Assembly (NCBI RefSeq): GCF_001408515.1
Contig: NZ_CYPR01000014.1
Location: 1-50,709 of the forward strand
Direction: 5' to 3'
From: Jannaschia seosinensis
GTDB lineage: Bacteria > Pseudomonadota > Alphaproteobacteria > Rhodobacterales > Rhodobacteraceae
Length of the DNA: 50,709 nucleotides
A model generated the notes under the pieces. That model made no database searches. It was given only the letters and a program-made list of their open reading frames with translations, and was not told where the DNA came from. This document shows, piece by piece, positions 1-8,118 of the stretch. A program made the position numbers and the translations under genes. Position 1 is the first letter of the stretch; each line of letters opens with the position of its first letter.

Positions 1-282
1 CGGCATGAGCTTCATGTCTTAGTCACCCAGCGTCGGTGCCAAGGGGAGTGTGAGAAGCCGACGACCTGAATGGGCGCAACGATCGAACAGATCTGGAATG
101 GGGAAACCAGTAGTTGGCTCAGAGCCAAGAGCTCGTTTTGGAGATTTGGCCCCGCTCCGCAGATCACCATATCGGCCCGCGGCTTCTGGAAGTGCCGCAC
201 ATCGAGGCCTTAAAGAAGTTCGCACTCGATCACACGTCAAAAGGGTCAAAAGCTACTTGCATCACGGGCGGCAACCAAAGAA
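1..282. other. left-edge sequence with no recognisable gene
   Basis: I see no convincing gene here. Short frames are open on both strands, but none resembles a known family and none has a good ribosome binding site. The sequence meets an IS630 transposase fragment near base 283, so it may be debris from a nested insertion or from the gene that the element entered. Confidence 0.4.
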
Positions 283-672
283 GCCGTCTGCCCGGCCCGC
301 GCGACCGGCGCCGCGCTCGTCATGCCCTACGCCAACACAGGTGCGATGAGCGACCACCTCGCCGAGATCGCCCGGCACGTTTCGCCCGGCGCGCACGCCA
401 TCCTCGTCGTTGACGGCGCCGGCTGGCACAGCTCCAGGGAGCTCGTCGTGCCGGCGAACATCACCCTACTGACGCTTCCGCCCTACAGCCCCGAGCTGAA
501 CCCGGTCGAAAACATCTGGCAATTTCTCCGCCAGAACCACCTCGCGAACCGCGTCTTCGAGAGCTACGACGCCATCGTCGGCGCCTGCTGCGAGGCGTGG
601 AACGCGCTCATCGCAATCCCGGAGCGGGTCGCCTCGGTAACCTCCCGAGATTGGGCGAAGGTCAGCGGATGA
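283..672 (+). pseudogene. IS630-family transposase, C-terminal fragment
   Basis: The frame carries the second half of an IS630/Tc1-mariner type DDE domain: the LVVDGAGWH motif with the second catalytic Asp, LPPYSPELNPVENIWQ with the third acidic residue, and the usual short C-terminal tail before the stop. Recognisable homology starts around base 283 (AVCPARATG), upstream of the first internal Met at 322. The N-terminal helix-turn-helix and the first catalytic Asp are missing, and the sequence before 283 does not continue the protein. I read it as an inactive remnant. Its terminal inverted repeat cannot be defined without the other end. Confidence 0.8.
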
Positions 673-708
673 TGCCGTTGGTATTAGATGCCATCGCGCC
701 CCCGCCCG

Positions 709-723
709 TTAATCGCCCCTTAA
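709..723 (+). promoter_or_regulatory. CtrA-like box TTAA-N7-TTAA
   Basis: TTAA at 709-712 and TTAA at 720-723 are separated by exactly seven bases and followed by CC. This matches the alphaproteobacterial CtrA full-site pattern TTAA-N7-TTAA. It lies 25 bases before the ATG of the secreted barrel-like protein at 748, a position suited to control of that gene. The motif is short, so a chance match is possible. Confidence 0.4.
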
Positions 724-753
724 CCATGGTTACGCATCACTTCTGCGATGCGT
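721..753. repeat. palindrome and hairpin covering the start codon of the 748 gene
   Basis: TAACCATGGTTA at 721-732 is a perfect 12-base palindrome. It is followed by inverted arms ACGCATC (732-738) and GATGCGT (747-753), whose right arm contains the ATG at 748. No clear Shine-Dalgarno sequence precedes that ATG. In RNA the second hairpin would cover the start codon. Confidence 0.5.
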
Positions 754-1443
754 CGTCTCCTGATCATTCTCCTGTCTCTACTTGCGACGACCGCCGGGGC
801 GGGGCCGTGGCCGCGCGAGACGGGGCAAATCTACGTCTATACCGGCCATCAGGGTGCCGACGACGGTTGGAGCGGGCTTTACGTCGAATATGGGCTGGAG
901 CGGGATCTGACCTTCGGCCTTGATCTGGGGGGGCATATCGTGGGCCTGCCCGAACTGTACTATACCGGTCTGTCGGAACATCCCGTCGATGGGCGCGCCC
1001 GCGCTTTCATCCGCGCACCGATTCCCATCCCCGATGCGGCCCCGGCCTGGGTGGAACCCTGGCTGGCTTCGGTCGAGGCGGGGGTTGGGCGCGACTACCT
1101 CGACAACGGCGGTCAGATCAATCGCCTCGGTATCGGCGCAAGCATCGGGCGGGGGTTCGGCAGTCGCATCGGCGATGGCTGGTTCACCCTCGACATGCGC
1201 ATGGCTTTCGCCGCCGAGGCGGAAACGCGCAGCAATCTTGGCGCCGTTGCCGGTATCAAGCCGCATTCGCGTGTCGCGATCGAGTTTGGCGCTTTTGTCG
1301 AGCATGAGGAAACATCCGACTGGCAAGCCGGTCCGACCTTGCAGGTCTCGGCCGGTCGGGCCGGCGACCTGCGGCTCGGTGTGGTTCACCTCTCCGGGGA
1401 AGAGCGCGTGGAGATCGTCGCCGGGTGGAGCCTGACCTTCTGA
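748..1443 (+). CDS. secreted, probably outer-membrane barrel-like hypothetical protein
   Basis: This is a 231-residue protein with a clear signal peptide: MRRLL, a hydrophobic stretch to about residue 16, and an Ala-Gly-Ala cleavage zone. The mature part is rich in alternating polar/hydrophobic stretches with Gly and aromatic residues (for example GLYVEYGLERDLTFGLDLGG), and it ends in LTF. A C-terminal Phe is typical of outer-membrane beta-barrels. I do not recognise a named family. The gene stands alone on the plus strand and converges with the DUF427 gene, whose stop lies 6 bases away. A CtrA-like box and a start-codon hairpin lie directly upstream. A periplasmic beta-rich protein is the alternative. 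Confidence 0.7.
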   Translation: MRRLLIILLSLLATTAGAGPWPRETGQIYVYTGHQGADDGWSGLYVEYGLERDLTFGLDLGGHIVGLPELYYTGLSEHPVDGRARAFIRAPIPIPDAAPAWVEPWLASVEAGVGRDYLDNGGQINRLGIGASIGRGFGSRIGDGWFTLDMRMAFAAEAETRSNLGAVAGIKPHSRVAIEFGAFVEHEETSDWQAGPTLQVSAGRAGDLRLGVVHLSGEERVEIVAGWSLTF

Positions 1444-1449
1444 TCCCAG

Positions 1450-1912
1450 CTACCAGCCCTGGGTTCCGGACCCGCCCTTGACCGTGCCGCGCAGGTTCGG
1501 CGTGGTCCAGCCTCCGTAGAAATCGCCCGGCTGCGGCACCACGATTTCTCCGCCGACGCGACATTCGTCCATTGCATGCGCATAGATGGCCAGATGATCC
1601 CGCAACGCCTCGAACTCGTGGGTCGGTTTCGGATAGCTCCAGGCGCAGCGCTTGGCCACGACGCCCCCGGCCGACAGGGTCCAAAAGCGCGCCGCGCCCT
1701 TCCATACGCAAAGGCTCGTCCCCGGTGCGGGGTCGATCCGTGCCGCGCGGGATGTAGTATGTCGGCGCGTGATGCGTCTCCGACACACGCAACGCATTGG
1801 TCGTCGACACGATCTCTGTCCCGCCAAGGAAGATTTGCACCCGCTGCAGAACGGGCTCCAGCGCCGGAGGGCGCGGGTAATCCTGACCGTTCTCGACGGG
1901 CAGGCCGCTCAT
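1450..1912 (-). pseudogene. DUF427 domain protein, frameshifted
   Basis: Two adjacent minus-strand frames together make one DUF427 protein. The first frame (from ATG at 1912) gives VQIFLGGTEIVSTTNALRV followed by THHAPTYYIPR. The second gives APGTSLCVWKGAARFW, then KPTHEF and ends GGWTTPNLRG and a stop at 1450. The switch falls near 1728-1740, just after YYIPR. The span is 463 bases, one more than a multiple of three, so removal of one base would restore about 153 residues, normal for the family. The ATG overlaps the stop of the DUF5665 gene (ATGA), so the gene ends the dacB-trmL-DUF5665 string. DUF427 proteins have no established role. A true mutation and a sequencing error cannot be told apart here. 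Confidence 0.75.
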
Positions 1913-2223
1913 TCGAGATCTTCGAAATTCGGCTGGATGATCCGGATCACCTGCGTGGCCCAGTCTCCGATGATCGGGATGAAGTTGATCTGGCTCAGAG
2001 ACCAGATGAGCACCGACAGCACCACAGTCGCGCCGAGAACCGTGCCCAGACCGAAGGCGAGCCCGCGATAGAGTTGGAACAGGATCAGCTTGGGCATCGA
2101 ATTGTGGACCTGCAGCCAGCGATGCCGGTTCAGCCGCGCAACCTCGCGGCGCAGGCCGGCGACTTCCTCCTGAAGAGCGTTCCGATCCATGCCGCGGACC
2201 TTAGCATCCCGAGCGTCCCTCAC
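1909..2223 (-). CDS. DUF5665 small membrane protein
   Basis: The protein has 104 residues from a GTG at 2223 that overlaps the trmL stop (GTGA); an internal ATG at 2190 is the alternative start. After a short coiled, charged N-terminus (ALQEEVAGLRREVARLNRH) comes NSMPKLILFQLYRGLAFG and a long hydrophobic segment containing LGATVVLSVLIW. The end is FIPIIGDWATQVIRIIQ. This arrangement matches DUF5665, a family of small inner-membrane proteins of unknown function. The coupling with trmL upstream and DUF427 downstream suggests co-translation and gives no functional clue. Confidence 0.75.
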   Translation of the reverse strand: MRDARDAKVRGMDRNALQEEVAGLRREVARLNRHRWLQVHNSMPKLILFQLYRGLAFGLGTVLGATVVLSVLIWSLSQINFIPIIGDWATQVIRIIQPNFEDLE

Positions 2224-2681
2224 AAGGCACCGCGAAGCGCGAGATAGGCCGCGGCGGTCGCCGCATTGGCGAGGTTGAGCGACCGGATATGCGGAGAGCG
2301 CATCGGCAGCCGCACGATTCCGCCACTCCGACCCTCGAGGACCTCTGGACCCAAGCCCACGGTTTCGCGCCCGAAGACGAGATGGAAATCGGGGGGAAAT
2401 GCGACGTCATAGGCGCTCTGGCTTCCGTATTCCTCGAACGGGAAAAGCGCCTCGGGCCGGGGTGCCCGGCGCGTCAGGAAATCTGCCCAATCGTCGTATT
2501 CATGAAGCCGGACGTGCTTCCAGTAATCCAGCCCCGCACGCCGCACGTTCCGGTCAGTGATCTCGAAGCCGTAGGGCCGGACGAGGCACAGATCGAGGTC
2601 AAGCGCGACGCAGGTTCGCCCGACGGAGCCCGTATTCCCCGCGATCTCCGGCTGAACAAGAACGATGGCGGGTCGGGTCAC
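2220..2681 (-). CDS. trmL: tRNA (cytidine(34)-2'-O)-methyltransferase TrmL
   Basis: This is a 153-residue SPOUT-class methyltransferase that methylates the ribose of the wobble base in tRNA-Leu using SAM. Motifs are IVLVQPEIAGNTGSVGRTC near the N-terminus, LVFGRETVGLG in the middle, and LPMRSPHIRSLNLANAA forming the C-terminal knot. I chose GTG at 2681 because it overlaps the dacB stop (GTGA) and gives the family length; a longer upstream frame only adds dacB shadow. Its own stop overlaps the next gene in the same way. The product is cytoplasmic. Confidence 0.9.
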   Translation of the reverse strand: MTRPAIVLVQPEIAGNTGSVGRTCVALDLDLCLVRPYGFEITDRNVRRAGLDYWKHVRLHEYDDWADFLTRRAPRPEALFPFEEYGSQSAYDVAFPPDFHLVFGRETVGLGPEVLEGRSGGIVRLPMRSPHIRSLNLANAATAAAYLALRGAL

Positions 2682-4126
2682 GTGTGGACCATCGACCACC
2701 GCTCGATCAGGTCGAACTGGAGCGATCGCGACCGCTGCGCCCAAGCCCGGCCGCCGCGCGGGCGTTCGCGCTCCGCCACGCCAAGCGCGTTGCGGCGCTC
2801 GGTGTCGGCGGTGAAGGTTGCGAAGGCCAGCGTGCGGCCGGAGGGTGCGTCGAAATACCCCGCCAGACCCGACACGAAGTTCAGCGTGCCTGTCTTTGCC
2901 TGAATGACCTGCGCCGGCGGCCCTTCGAGCGTCATGTCCCGAAGCAAGGGGCGCAGGCGTGGCATCGCGCCGGGCGTGGTCAGCAATCCGACCATGTCGG
3001 CCGCGCTGATCCTCGTGGAGCCGTTGAGCCCCGAATGATCATCGAAATCCGGCCTGCGCGCGCGCGTCTGATCTGCGATCCAGCGCGACATCGCGTCCGC
3101 GGACGCACCGAGGGAGCTTGGGCGGCCGAACCGCTTCGTCGTCGCTGTCAGCCCGATCACCTCAGCCACGAGGTTCGTCGAGTAACGCAACATCGACGCC
3201 ACAATCCGGTCGAGCGGCGCGCTCTGCGACGTGGCGATCGTCGTGCCACGTCCCGTCCCCGGCCGCGCGGGCGTGACCGTGATCCCGTTGGAACGCAGCA
3301 TGGTATGCAGGACGTCGCCGGCATAAAGGTCCGGGCGGCGTACCGGGAGCCACCGGGATCCGGCATTTCCCAGTTGCCCTCGCGCGACGGTCCAGCTGTC
3401 GACGTCGCCCTCGCGTTCGTAGGTATAGACCGGCAGGGACCGGTCGGCGACGCGGATCCGGGCGCTCGACACGCCGGGGCGGAACCGCTCGGTCCGGGCC
3501 TGCATCGTGGTCTGGTAGCCGCTGCCCGACCGCTGCCACCCGAAGTGGACGCGGTTGAAGTTGAGGTTCAAGGCGCCGATGGCAGGGTTATAGCCAACAT
3601 GGTCGGGCTGCGTCCTGTCGATCCGCTCGATCACCGGCAGGGCAAGGGCGTCCACCAGAAGGCGGCCTTTCACCTCCCGCAGGCCAGCGGCCTTCGCCTG
3701 ACCCGCGAGGTCATGAAGCCCATCCGTATCGAGCGCCGGGTCTCCGCCGCCGACAAGCACGAGATCGCCGTCGAGCCGTCCGTTCACGATCGGCCCCGTG
3801 GCGACGAGCCGCGTGACGAACCGGAACCCCGCGCCCAGCGTCTCCAACGCGTAAAGCGCCGTCACCGCCTTGGCCACGGACGCGGGCGGAAGGGGGAGGA
3901 GGGGATTGTGGGCTTCGAGGATCTGCCCCGTTTCCACGTCGGCGACGGCAAAGCCGACCCGCCCGCCAAGTCCGGCCCTGGCGATTATCCCGTCGGCTGC
4001 TGCCGCGCCACGGGACATCGCGTCGCCTGGTTTCAGGACCGGCCGCGCCGAGGTTTGCGGCGCATTGGCACAGGCGGGCAGAGCTGCCACGCCCGCCGCT
4101 CCGGCCAGGAACAGTCTTCGCTTCAT
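2678..4126 (-). CDS. dacB: D-alanyl-D-alanine carboxypeptidase/endopeptidase (PBP4, S13 family)
   Basis: DacB is a periplasmic low-molecular-weight penicillin-binding protein that trims or cleaves peptidoglycan cross-links. All three active-site motifs are present in 482 residues: SVAK with nucleophile Ser83 and Lys86, STN near residue 315, and KTGT near residue 410. The N-terminus MKRRLFLAGAAGVAALPAC has a twin-arginine-like RR and a possible lipobox (LPAC), so export may be by Tat or as a lipoprotein. ATG 4126 is preceded by GGGAGG at good spacing; a TTG one codon earlier is less likely. The gene heads the overlapping trmL-DUF5665-DUF427 string and diverges from the EamA gene at 4231. Confidence 0.9.
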   Translation of the reverse strand: MKRRLFLAGAAGVAALPACANAPQTSARPVLKPGDAMSRGAAAADGIIARAGLGGRVGFAVADVETGQILEAHNPLLPLPPASVAKAVTALYALETLGAGFRFVTRLVATGPIVNGRLDGDLVLVGGGDPALDTDGLHDLAGQAKAAGLREVKGRLLVDALALPVIERIDRTQPDHVGYNPAIGALNLNFNRVHFGWQRSGSGYQTTMQARTERFRPGVSSARIRVADRSLPVYTYEREGDVDSWTVARGQLGNAGSRWLPVRRPDLYAGDVLHTMLRSNGITVTPARPGTGRGTTIATSQSAPLDRIVASMLRYSTNLVAEVIGLTATTKRFGRPSSLGASADAMSRWIADQTRARRPDFDDHSGLNGSTRISAADMVGLLTTPGAMPRLRPLLRDMTLEGPPAQVIQAKTGTLNFVSGLAGYFDAPSGRTLAFATFTADTERRNALGVAERERPRGGRAWAQRSRSLQFDLIERWSMVHT

Positions 4127-4230
4127 CAACGTGCCTCCCTACCCCCGATCCTAGATGAAGCCTCGTTTCCAGGATGTGAAGCCCGCGCATCTCTCTGGGC
4201 CACGGCTGCGGGCGGTGTTACCGATCCGCC

Positions 4231-5076
4231 ATGACACGCGAAATGCTCGGGTCCGTGACGCTGATGTTCGCCGCCATGTCGCTGATCCCGCTCGGGGACA
4301 CGGCGGGAAAGCTGCTGACCGGGACGCATGGGCTGACACCCTTCTTCGTCGCCTTTAGCCGGTTTGCCGTGGGGGCGGTTCTGGTTGTGCTGATCCTGGG
4401 CGGCCGCGTCCTTTGGCCGCTGTTTCGCGACTGGCGGGTGTGGCTGCGGGCGGCGTTAATCGCGGCGGGTATTGCATCGATCATGACCGCCCTGCGCACG
4501 GAGGATATCGCGACCGTGTTCGGGGCCTTCTTCGTGGGCCCGCTGGTGAGCTACGTCCTCTCCATCAGGTTTCTCGGGGAGCGTGTGAGCCGTGGGCAAT
4601 CCGTCCTGCTGGCGTTGGGTTTCTGCGGCGTGCTTCTGGTGGTGCGACCGGGCTTCGGCATGACGCCGGGTCTCGGGTTCGCATTACTCGCCGGCGTCTT
4701 CTACGGCGCGTTCCTGACGACGTCGCGCTGGCTGTCGGATATCGCGCCGCCACGGCAGTTGATGCTGACGCAGGTGGTTCTGGGAATGGTGCTGCTGGCG
4801 CCGATGGGGCTGATGGACGTGCCGGCCTTCGACGGTCCGATCACGGGACTTCTGCTACTGTCGGGCGGGGCGTCGGCACTCGGCAACCTGCTCCTGATTC
4901 TCGCCTATCGGCGGACGGGGGCGACGGTGCTGGCGCCCTTCGTCTATTTCCAACTGGTTTCGGCGACGTTGCTCGGCTGGACCGTCTTTGGCACGTTTCC
5001 CGATCCGCTCGCACTCGTCGGGCTGGCCCTTCTCGTGGGGGCGGGAATTGGGACGCTCGCCTTGCGCCGGGCCTGA
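4231..5076 (+). CDS. EamA/DMT-family transporter
   Basis: The product is a 281-residue inner-membrane protein with about ten hydrophobic helices in two repeated halves, as in drug/metabolite transporters of the EamA type. The N-terminal half has the usual PFFVAFSRFAVGAVLV stretch and ALRTEDIATVFGAFFVGPL; the C-terminal half has LLILAYRRTGATVLAPFVYFQ. The substrate cannot be told from sequence. The ribosome site before ATG 4231 is weak. It diverges from dacB and converges with the cbb3 accessory genes, and appears monocistronic. Confidence 0.85.
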   Translation: MTREMLGSVTLMFAAMSLIPLGDTAGKLLTGTHGLTPFFVAFSRFAVGAVLVVLILGGRVLWPLFRDWRVWLRAALIAAGIASIMTALRTEDIATVFGAFFVGPLVSYVLSIRFLGERVSRGQSVLLALGFCGVLLVVRPGFGMTPGLGFALLAGVFYGAFLTTSRWLSDIAPPRQLMLTQVVLGMVLLAPMGLMDVPAFDGPITGLLLLSGGASALGNLLLILAYRRTGATVLAPFVYFQLVSATLLGWTVFGTFPDPLALVGLALLVGAGIGTLALRRA

Positions 5077-5119
5077 CGACGAGGCGAAACGCGATGTGGG
5101 GCCACGCGAAACCGACGGC

Positions 5120-5329
5120 TTAGGCCGGCGGCTTGCGATGCGTCCGGCGCCATCGGATCCAGCCGACGAACAGCAGGGCGGAACCGATCAGCGCCACGAA
5201 GTAGCCCACCGGCACCGTCCAGATCGGCAATCCCGTGGTGGTCGCGACGAATGTCAGCACAAGGCCTCCCACGACCATGGCGAGACTTATCCACGCCAGT
5301 CGGGATCGGGTCAGATAATTCGGGGCCAT
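5120..5329 (-). CDS. small two-helix membrane protein after ccoS
   Basis: The protein has 69 residues from ATG 5329, which starts only four bases after the ccoS stop. It has two hydrophobic segments, WISLAMVVGGLVLTFVA and VGYFVALIGSALLFVGWI, and a basic tail (RWRRTHRK) expected in the cytoplasm. I do not recognise the family. Its position as last gene of ccoGHIS suggests a role linked to cbb3 oxidase assembly or copper handling; that is inference from context. The gene converges with the EamA gene. Confidence 0.65.
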   Translation of the reverse strand: MAPNYLTRSRLAWISLAMVVGGLVLTFVATTTGLPIWTVPVGYFVALIGSALLFVGWIRWRRTHRKPPA

Positions 5330-5333
5330 GACG

Positions 5334-5537
5334 TCATCCTTCGTTCTTGCTGGTGGTCTCGGGTTCTTCAGTGTCGCGGGAATCGTCCGGTGGCGCGTCG
5401 TCATCGGTCAAAAGGATGCGGACGGCGTCGCCCTCGAGATCCTCGTATTGATCGGCGCGCAGGGTCCAGATGCAGGCGACCAGCCCCACGAACCCGAGTA
5501 GAACCGATACCGGGATGAGCACCACGAGGACGTTCAT
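5334..5537 (-). CDS. ccoS: cbb3 oxidase assembly protein CcoS
   Basis: CcoS is a short membrane protein needed for cofactor insertion into cbb3-type cytochrome oxidase. The 67 residues open with one transmembrane helix (VLIPVSVLLGFVGLVACIW) followed by the family signature DQYEDLEGDAVRIL and an acidic tail. The ATG overlaps the ccoI stop (ATGA), matching the common ccoIS order. Confidence 0.9.
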   Translation of the reverse strand: MNVLVVLIPVSVLLGFVGLVACIWTLRADQYEDLEGDAVRILLTDDDAPPDDSRDTEEPETTSKNEG

Positions 5538-7645
5538 CGCCGCACCGCATTCAGCACGACGCTCACCGACGAGGACGACATGGCCAGTGCCGCGACCAGC
5601 GGCGACGCCAACCCCGCCAGCGCCACGGGGATCGCCACGGCGTTGTATCCGCCCGCCACCCAGAGGTTCTGGCGAATGCGTCGCAACGCCCGCCGCGAGG
5701 CCGCCAGCGTGCGGGGAACGGCCCGCAGGTCGGAGGCAAGGATCACCGCGTCCGACGCGACGCGCGCCACGTCGAGCGCGGAGGCCGGAGCCATCGAGAC
5801 GTGGGCCTGGCTCAGGGCGGCCGCGTCGTTGATCCCGTCGCCCACCATCAGGATCCGCCGCCCCTCGGCTGTCATCCGCGCAACCAGCTCCGCCTTGCCC
5901 TCGGGGCGAAGTCCTGAATGCACGTGCGCAATTCCCAACTCATCTGCGAGGCGCGTGGCGCGGTGGATATTGTCGCCCGTCACCATGTGCACGTCATAGC
6001 CGTCGCGGACTAGGTCCGCGACCATTCCGGCCGCACCGGGGCGCAGCCTTTCCGACAGAGGCAGGGCGATCACACGCTCCGCCACGTGCAGGACGGTTCC
6101 CTCCTCTCCCCGACCGAGGAAGACCGCCAAGCCTCTCCACCGCCCGTGGATGCCCTCTCCGGGCACTTCCCGGATGTCGGCGACATCCGCCGATGCATCT
6201 CCCGCCAGCGCGCCCGCGACCCCGCGCGCAACTGGGTGATCGGAGGCCAGCGCGAGCGCGCGCGCGATCCCGGCCGTCTGCGCATCCAGATCGGGCAGCG
6301 CCGCAACCCCCTCCGTCAGCGTGCCGGTCTTGTCGAGGAGGACGCAATCGACCTCCGCGAACCGCTCCAGCGCCGAGCCGGACTTGAGCAGCACGCCCTC
6401 GCGGAACAGCCGTCCCGTCACGCTCGCCGTCACTGCGGGCACGGCGAGGCCAAGCGCACAAGGGCAGGTGATGATGAGAACGGCAATCGCGATGCCGATC
6501 GCCAGGTGCAGGTTTCCGGTCGCCGCGAACCACCCCGCGAAGGCGAGTGCGGCCAAGCCGTGGACCAATGGCGCGTAGAGGCGTGCGACCCTCTCGGCGA
6601 TGCCCGCGTAACGGTGCCGCCCGGTCTCCGCCACCTCGATCAGGGCGGCGATGCGGCGCAGGGTGCTGTCCTCGGCGCGGGCGGTCGCCCGGACGACGAG
6701 GGGGGCACCGATTACCGTTTCGCCGGCGCAAACCGCCGCACCCGGCTCGAGAGCGACCGGTTCTGCCTCGCCGGTCAGGGCCGAGCGGTCGATCATGGCT
6801 GCGCCCTCTGCGGTGCCGTCCACGGGGATGCGGGCGCCCGACGAAAGCGCCAAACGGTCGCCCGGCCGGATGTCGCCTACCGCGATCGTGCGCCGTTCGT
6901 CACCGTCGAGAATTGTCGCCCGCGGGATTTCCAGCGCGGTCAACTCCGCCGCGGCGGATCGCGCGGCGGCGCGGGCGCGGTGGTCGAGATACCGCCCCGC
7001 AAGCAGGAAGAAGGTCAGCGACAGCGCGGCTTCGAACCAGACATCCGCACCCGCGCCGAACATCGTCTCGTGCAGCGAGGCGGCGGAGGCCAGCACGATG
7101 GCGATCGCAATCGGCGTATCCATGTTCACCCGCCCGGCCCGCAGCGCGGCCCAGGCCGAGGCGAAGAACGGCACGGCGGCAAAGGCCAGCGCAGGCAGCG
7201 CGATCGCGGCGGACACCCAGTGGAACAGCGCCTCGGTCGCGGCGGACGCGCCCGACCAGACGGCAACCGACAGCGCCATGACGTTCATCATCGCAAAGCC
7301 CGCCACGGCCACGCGCGCCAGAAGCGTGCGCCCCGTCTCATCTGTCCCTGCGGCGATGGTGGTTTCGTCAAGTTCATGCGCCTCAAACCCGGCCGCCTGC
7401 AGCGCGGCACAGGCCGGAGCCGCGCCGAGGCCCGGTGCGGTCACCACACGCACCCGGCGGCGGCCCAGATTGACCCGTGCGGCCCGTACGCCCGGCAAGC
7501 GCGTCAGAACGCCCTCCACTCCCGCGATACAGCCCGCGCAGTGGATGCCCGGCAGGGACAGGTGCACGACCTCTCCCGCCGCGTCGCGCACGCCCGCGGC
7601 TTCCGGCGCTACGGCGCAGGCCGGACAGGCGGCGAGCGCCGTCAC
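5534..7645 (-). CDS. ccoI: copper-translocating P-type ATPase CcoI (FixI)
   Basis: CcoI is a P1B-type copper exporter of 703 residues that delivers copper for the binuclear centre of cbb3 oxidase. An N-terminal CPAC is followed by a heavy-metal-associated domain with HCAGC. Then come the membrane segments, the transmembrane metal site CPC in ITCPCALGLAVP, the phosphorylation motif DKTGT, the SDHP motif of metal ATPases, and GDGINDAAAL near the end. The start is a GTG at 7645 overlapping the ccoH stop (GTGA). It sits in the order ccoG-ccoH-ccoI-ccoS. Confidence 0.93.
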   Translation of the reverse strand: MTALAACPACAVAPEAAGVRDAAGEVVHLSLPGIHCAGCIAGVEGVLTRLPGVRAARVNLGRRRVRVVTAPGLGAAPACAALQAAGFEAHELDETTIAAGTDETGRTLLARVAVAGFAMMNVMALSVAVWSGASAATEALFHWVSAAIALPALAFAAVPFFASAWAALRAGRVNMDTPIAIAIVLASAASLHETMFGAGADVWFEAALSLTFFLLAGRYLDHRARAAARSAAAELTALEIPRATILDGDERRTIAVGDIRPGDRLALSSGARIPVDGTAEGAAMIDRSALTGEAEPVALEPGAAVCAGETVIGAPLVVRATARAEDSTLRRIAALIEVAETGRHRYAGIAERVARLYAPLVHGLAALAFAGWFAATGNLHLAIGIAIAVLIITCPCALGLAVPAVTASVTGRLFREGVLLKSGSALERFAEVDCVLLDKTGTLTEGVAALPDLDAQTAGIARALALASDHPVARGVAGALAGDASADVADIREVPGEGIHGRWRGLAVFLGRGEEGTVLHVAERVIALPLSERLRPGAAGMVADLVRDGYDVHMVTGDNIHRATRLADELGIAHVHSGLRPEGKAELVARMTAEGRRILMVGDGINDAAALSQAHVSMAPASALDVARVASDAVILASDLRAVPRTLAASRRALRRIRQNLWVAGGYNAVAIPVALAGLASPLVAALAMSSSSVSVVLNAVRR

Positions 7646-8118
7646 TGCGCGACCCTCAGGGGAATACGCCGGCGGAAGGTTGTGCCGTCATCGGCCAGGA
7701 GCTCGATGCGCAGGTTCCAGTTCCCGGGTGCGAGCGTGGCCGGCGCGGCGAAGGCCGTTCCGGTCCAGGCGAATGCCGGCTCGGAATCGGCGGCGACATG
7801 CGTGGCGCGGCCGAGCGTTGCCGCGACGATTTCGGGGCGGACGGGACGGTCATCCGCCCCCGTCACGGCAAGTTCCAAGCGGCCGTCCGTATGTCGCAGC
7901 GCCACGTCCCAGCCCAGCGCGTCCTGCGCGGCGCGATCCACATTGAAGCTCTGCGACGCGACGTAGGAACTTTCGGTCTCCAGCCCGGGAAAGGTCCGGA
8001 CGGCGTTCACCGCGAGGATCAGGTTCACCGTGATGATCACGCCGAAGCCGCCGACGAACATCGCCAGCACGTGGCCTCCCTTCAGGGTGCGATCAGCCCG
8101 CATTTCCAGTCCGCTCAT
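7642..8118 (-). CDS. ccoH: FixH/CcoH family cbb3 assembly protein
   Basis: The product is a 158-residue inner-membrane protein of the FixH family. It has one N-terminal transmembrane helix (HVLAMFVGGFGVIITVNLIL), then VRTFPGLETESSYVASQSFN, which is highly typical, and a periplasmic beta-rich domain. Proteins of this family work with CcoI in assembling or stabilising cbb3 oxidase. ATG 8118 overlaps the end of ccoG by 26 bases; ATG 8103 (MRADRTLKGG) gives a smaller overlap and is an equally good start. Confidence 0.88.
   Translation of the reverse strand: MSGLEMRADRTLKGGHVLAMFVGGFGVIITVNLILAVNAVRTFPGLETESSYVASQSFNVDRAAQDALGWDVALRHTDGRLELAVTGADDRPVRPEIVAATLGRATHVAADSEPAFAWTGTAFAAPATLAPGNWNLRIELLADDGTTFRRRIPLRVAQ

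Noticed and set aside
1445-1463. CCCAG...CTGGG hairpin between convergent genes
   Set aside because: The five-base stem with a nine-base loop, no T run, and overlap with coding sequence make it too weak to call a terminator.
2684-4234. 516-codon plus-strand open frame opposite dacB
   Set aside because: It is the antisense shadow of a gene with all three S13 active-site motifs; the protein text is Arg/Pro-rich and family-free.
6086-7966. 626-codon plus-strand open frame opposite ccoI and ccoH
   Set aside because: It is a high-G+C antisense shadow; the minus strand has clear P-type ATPase motifs.
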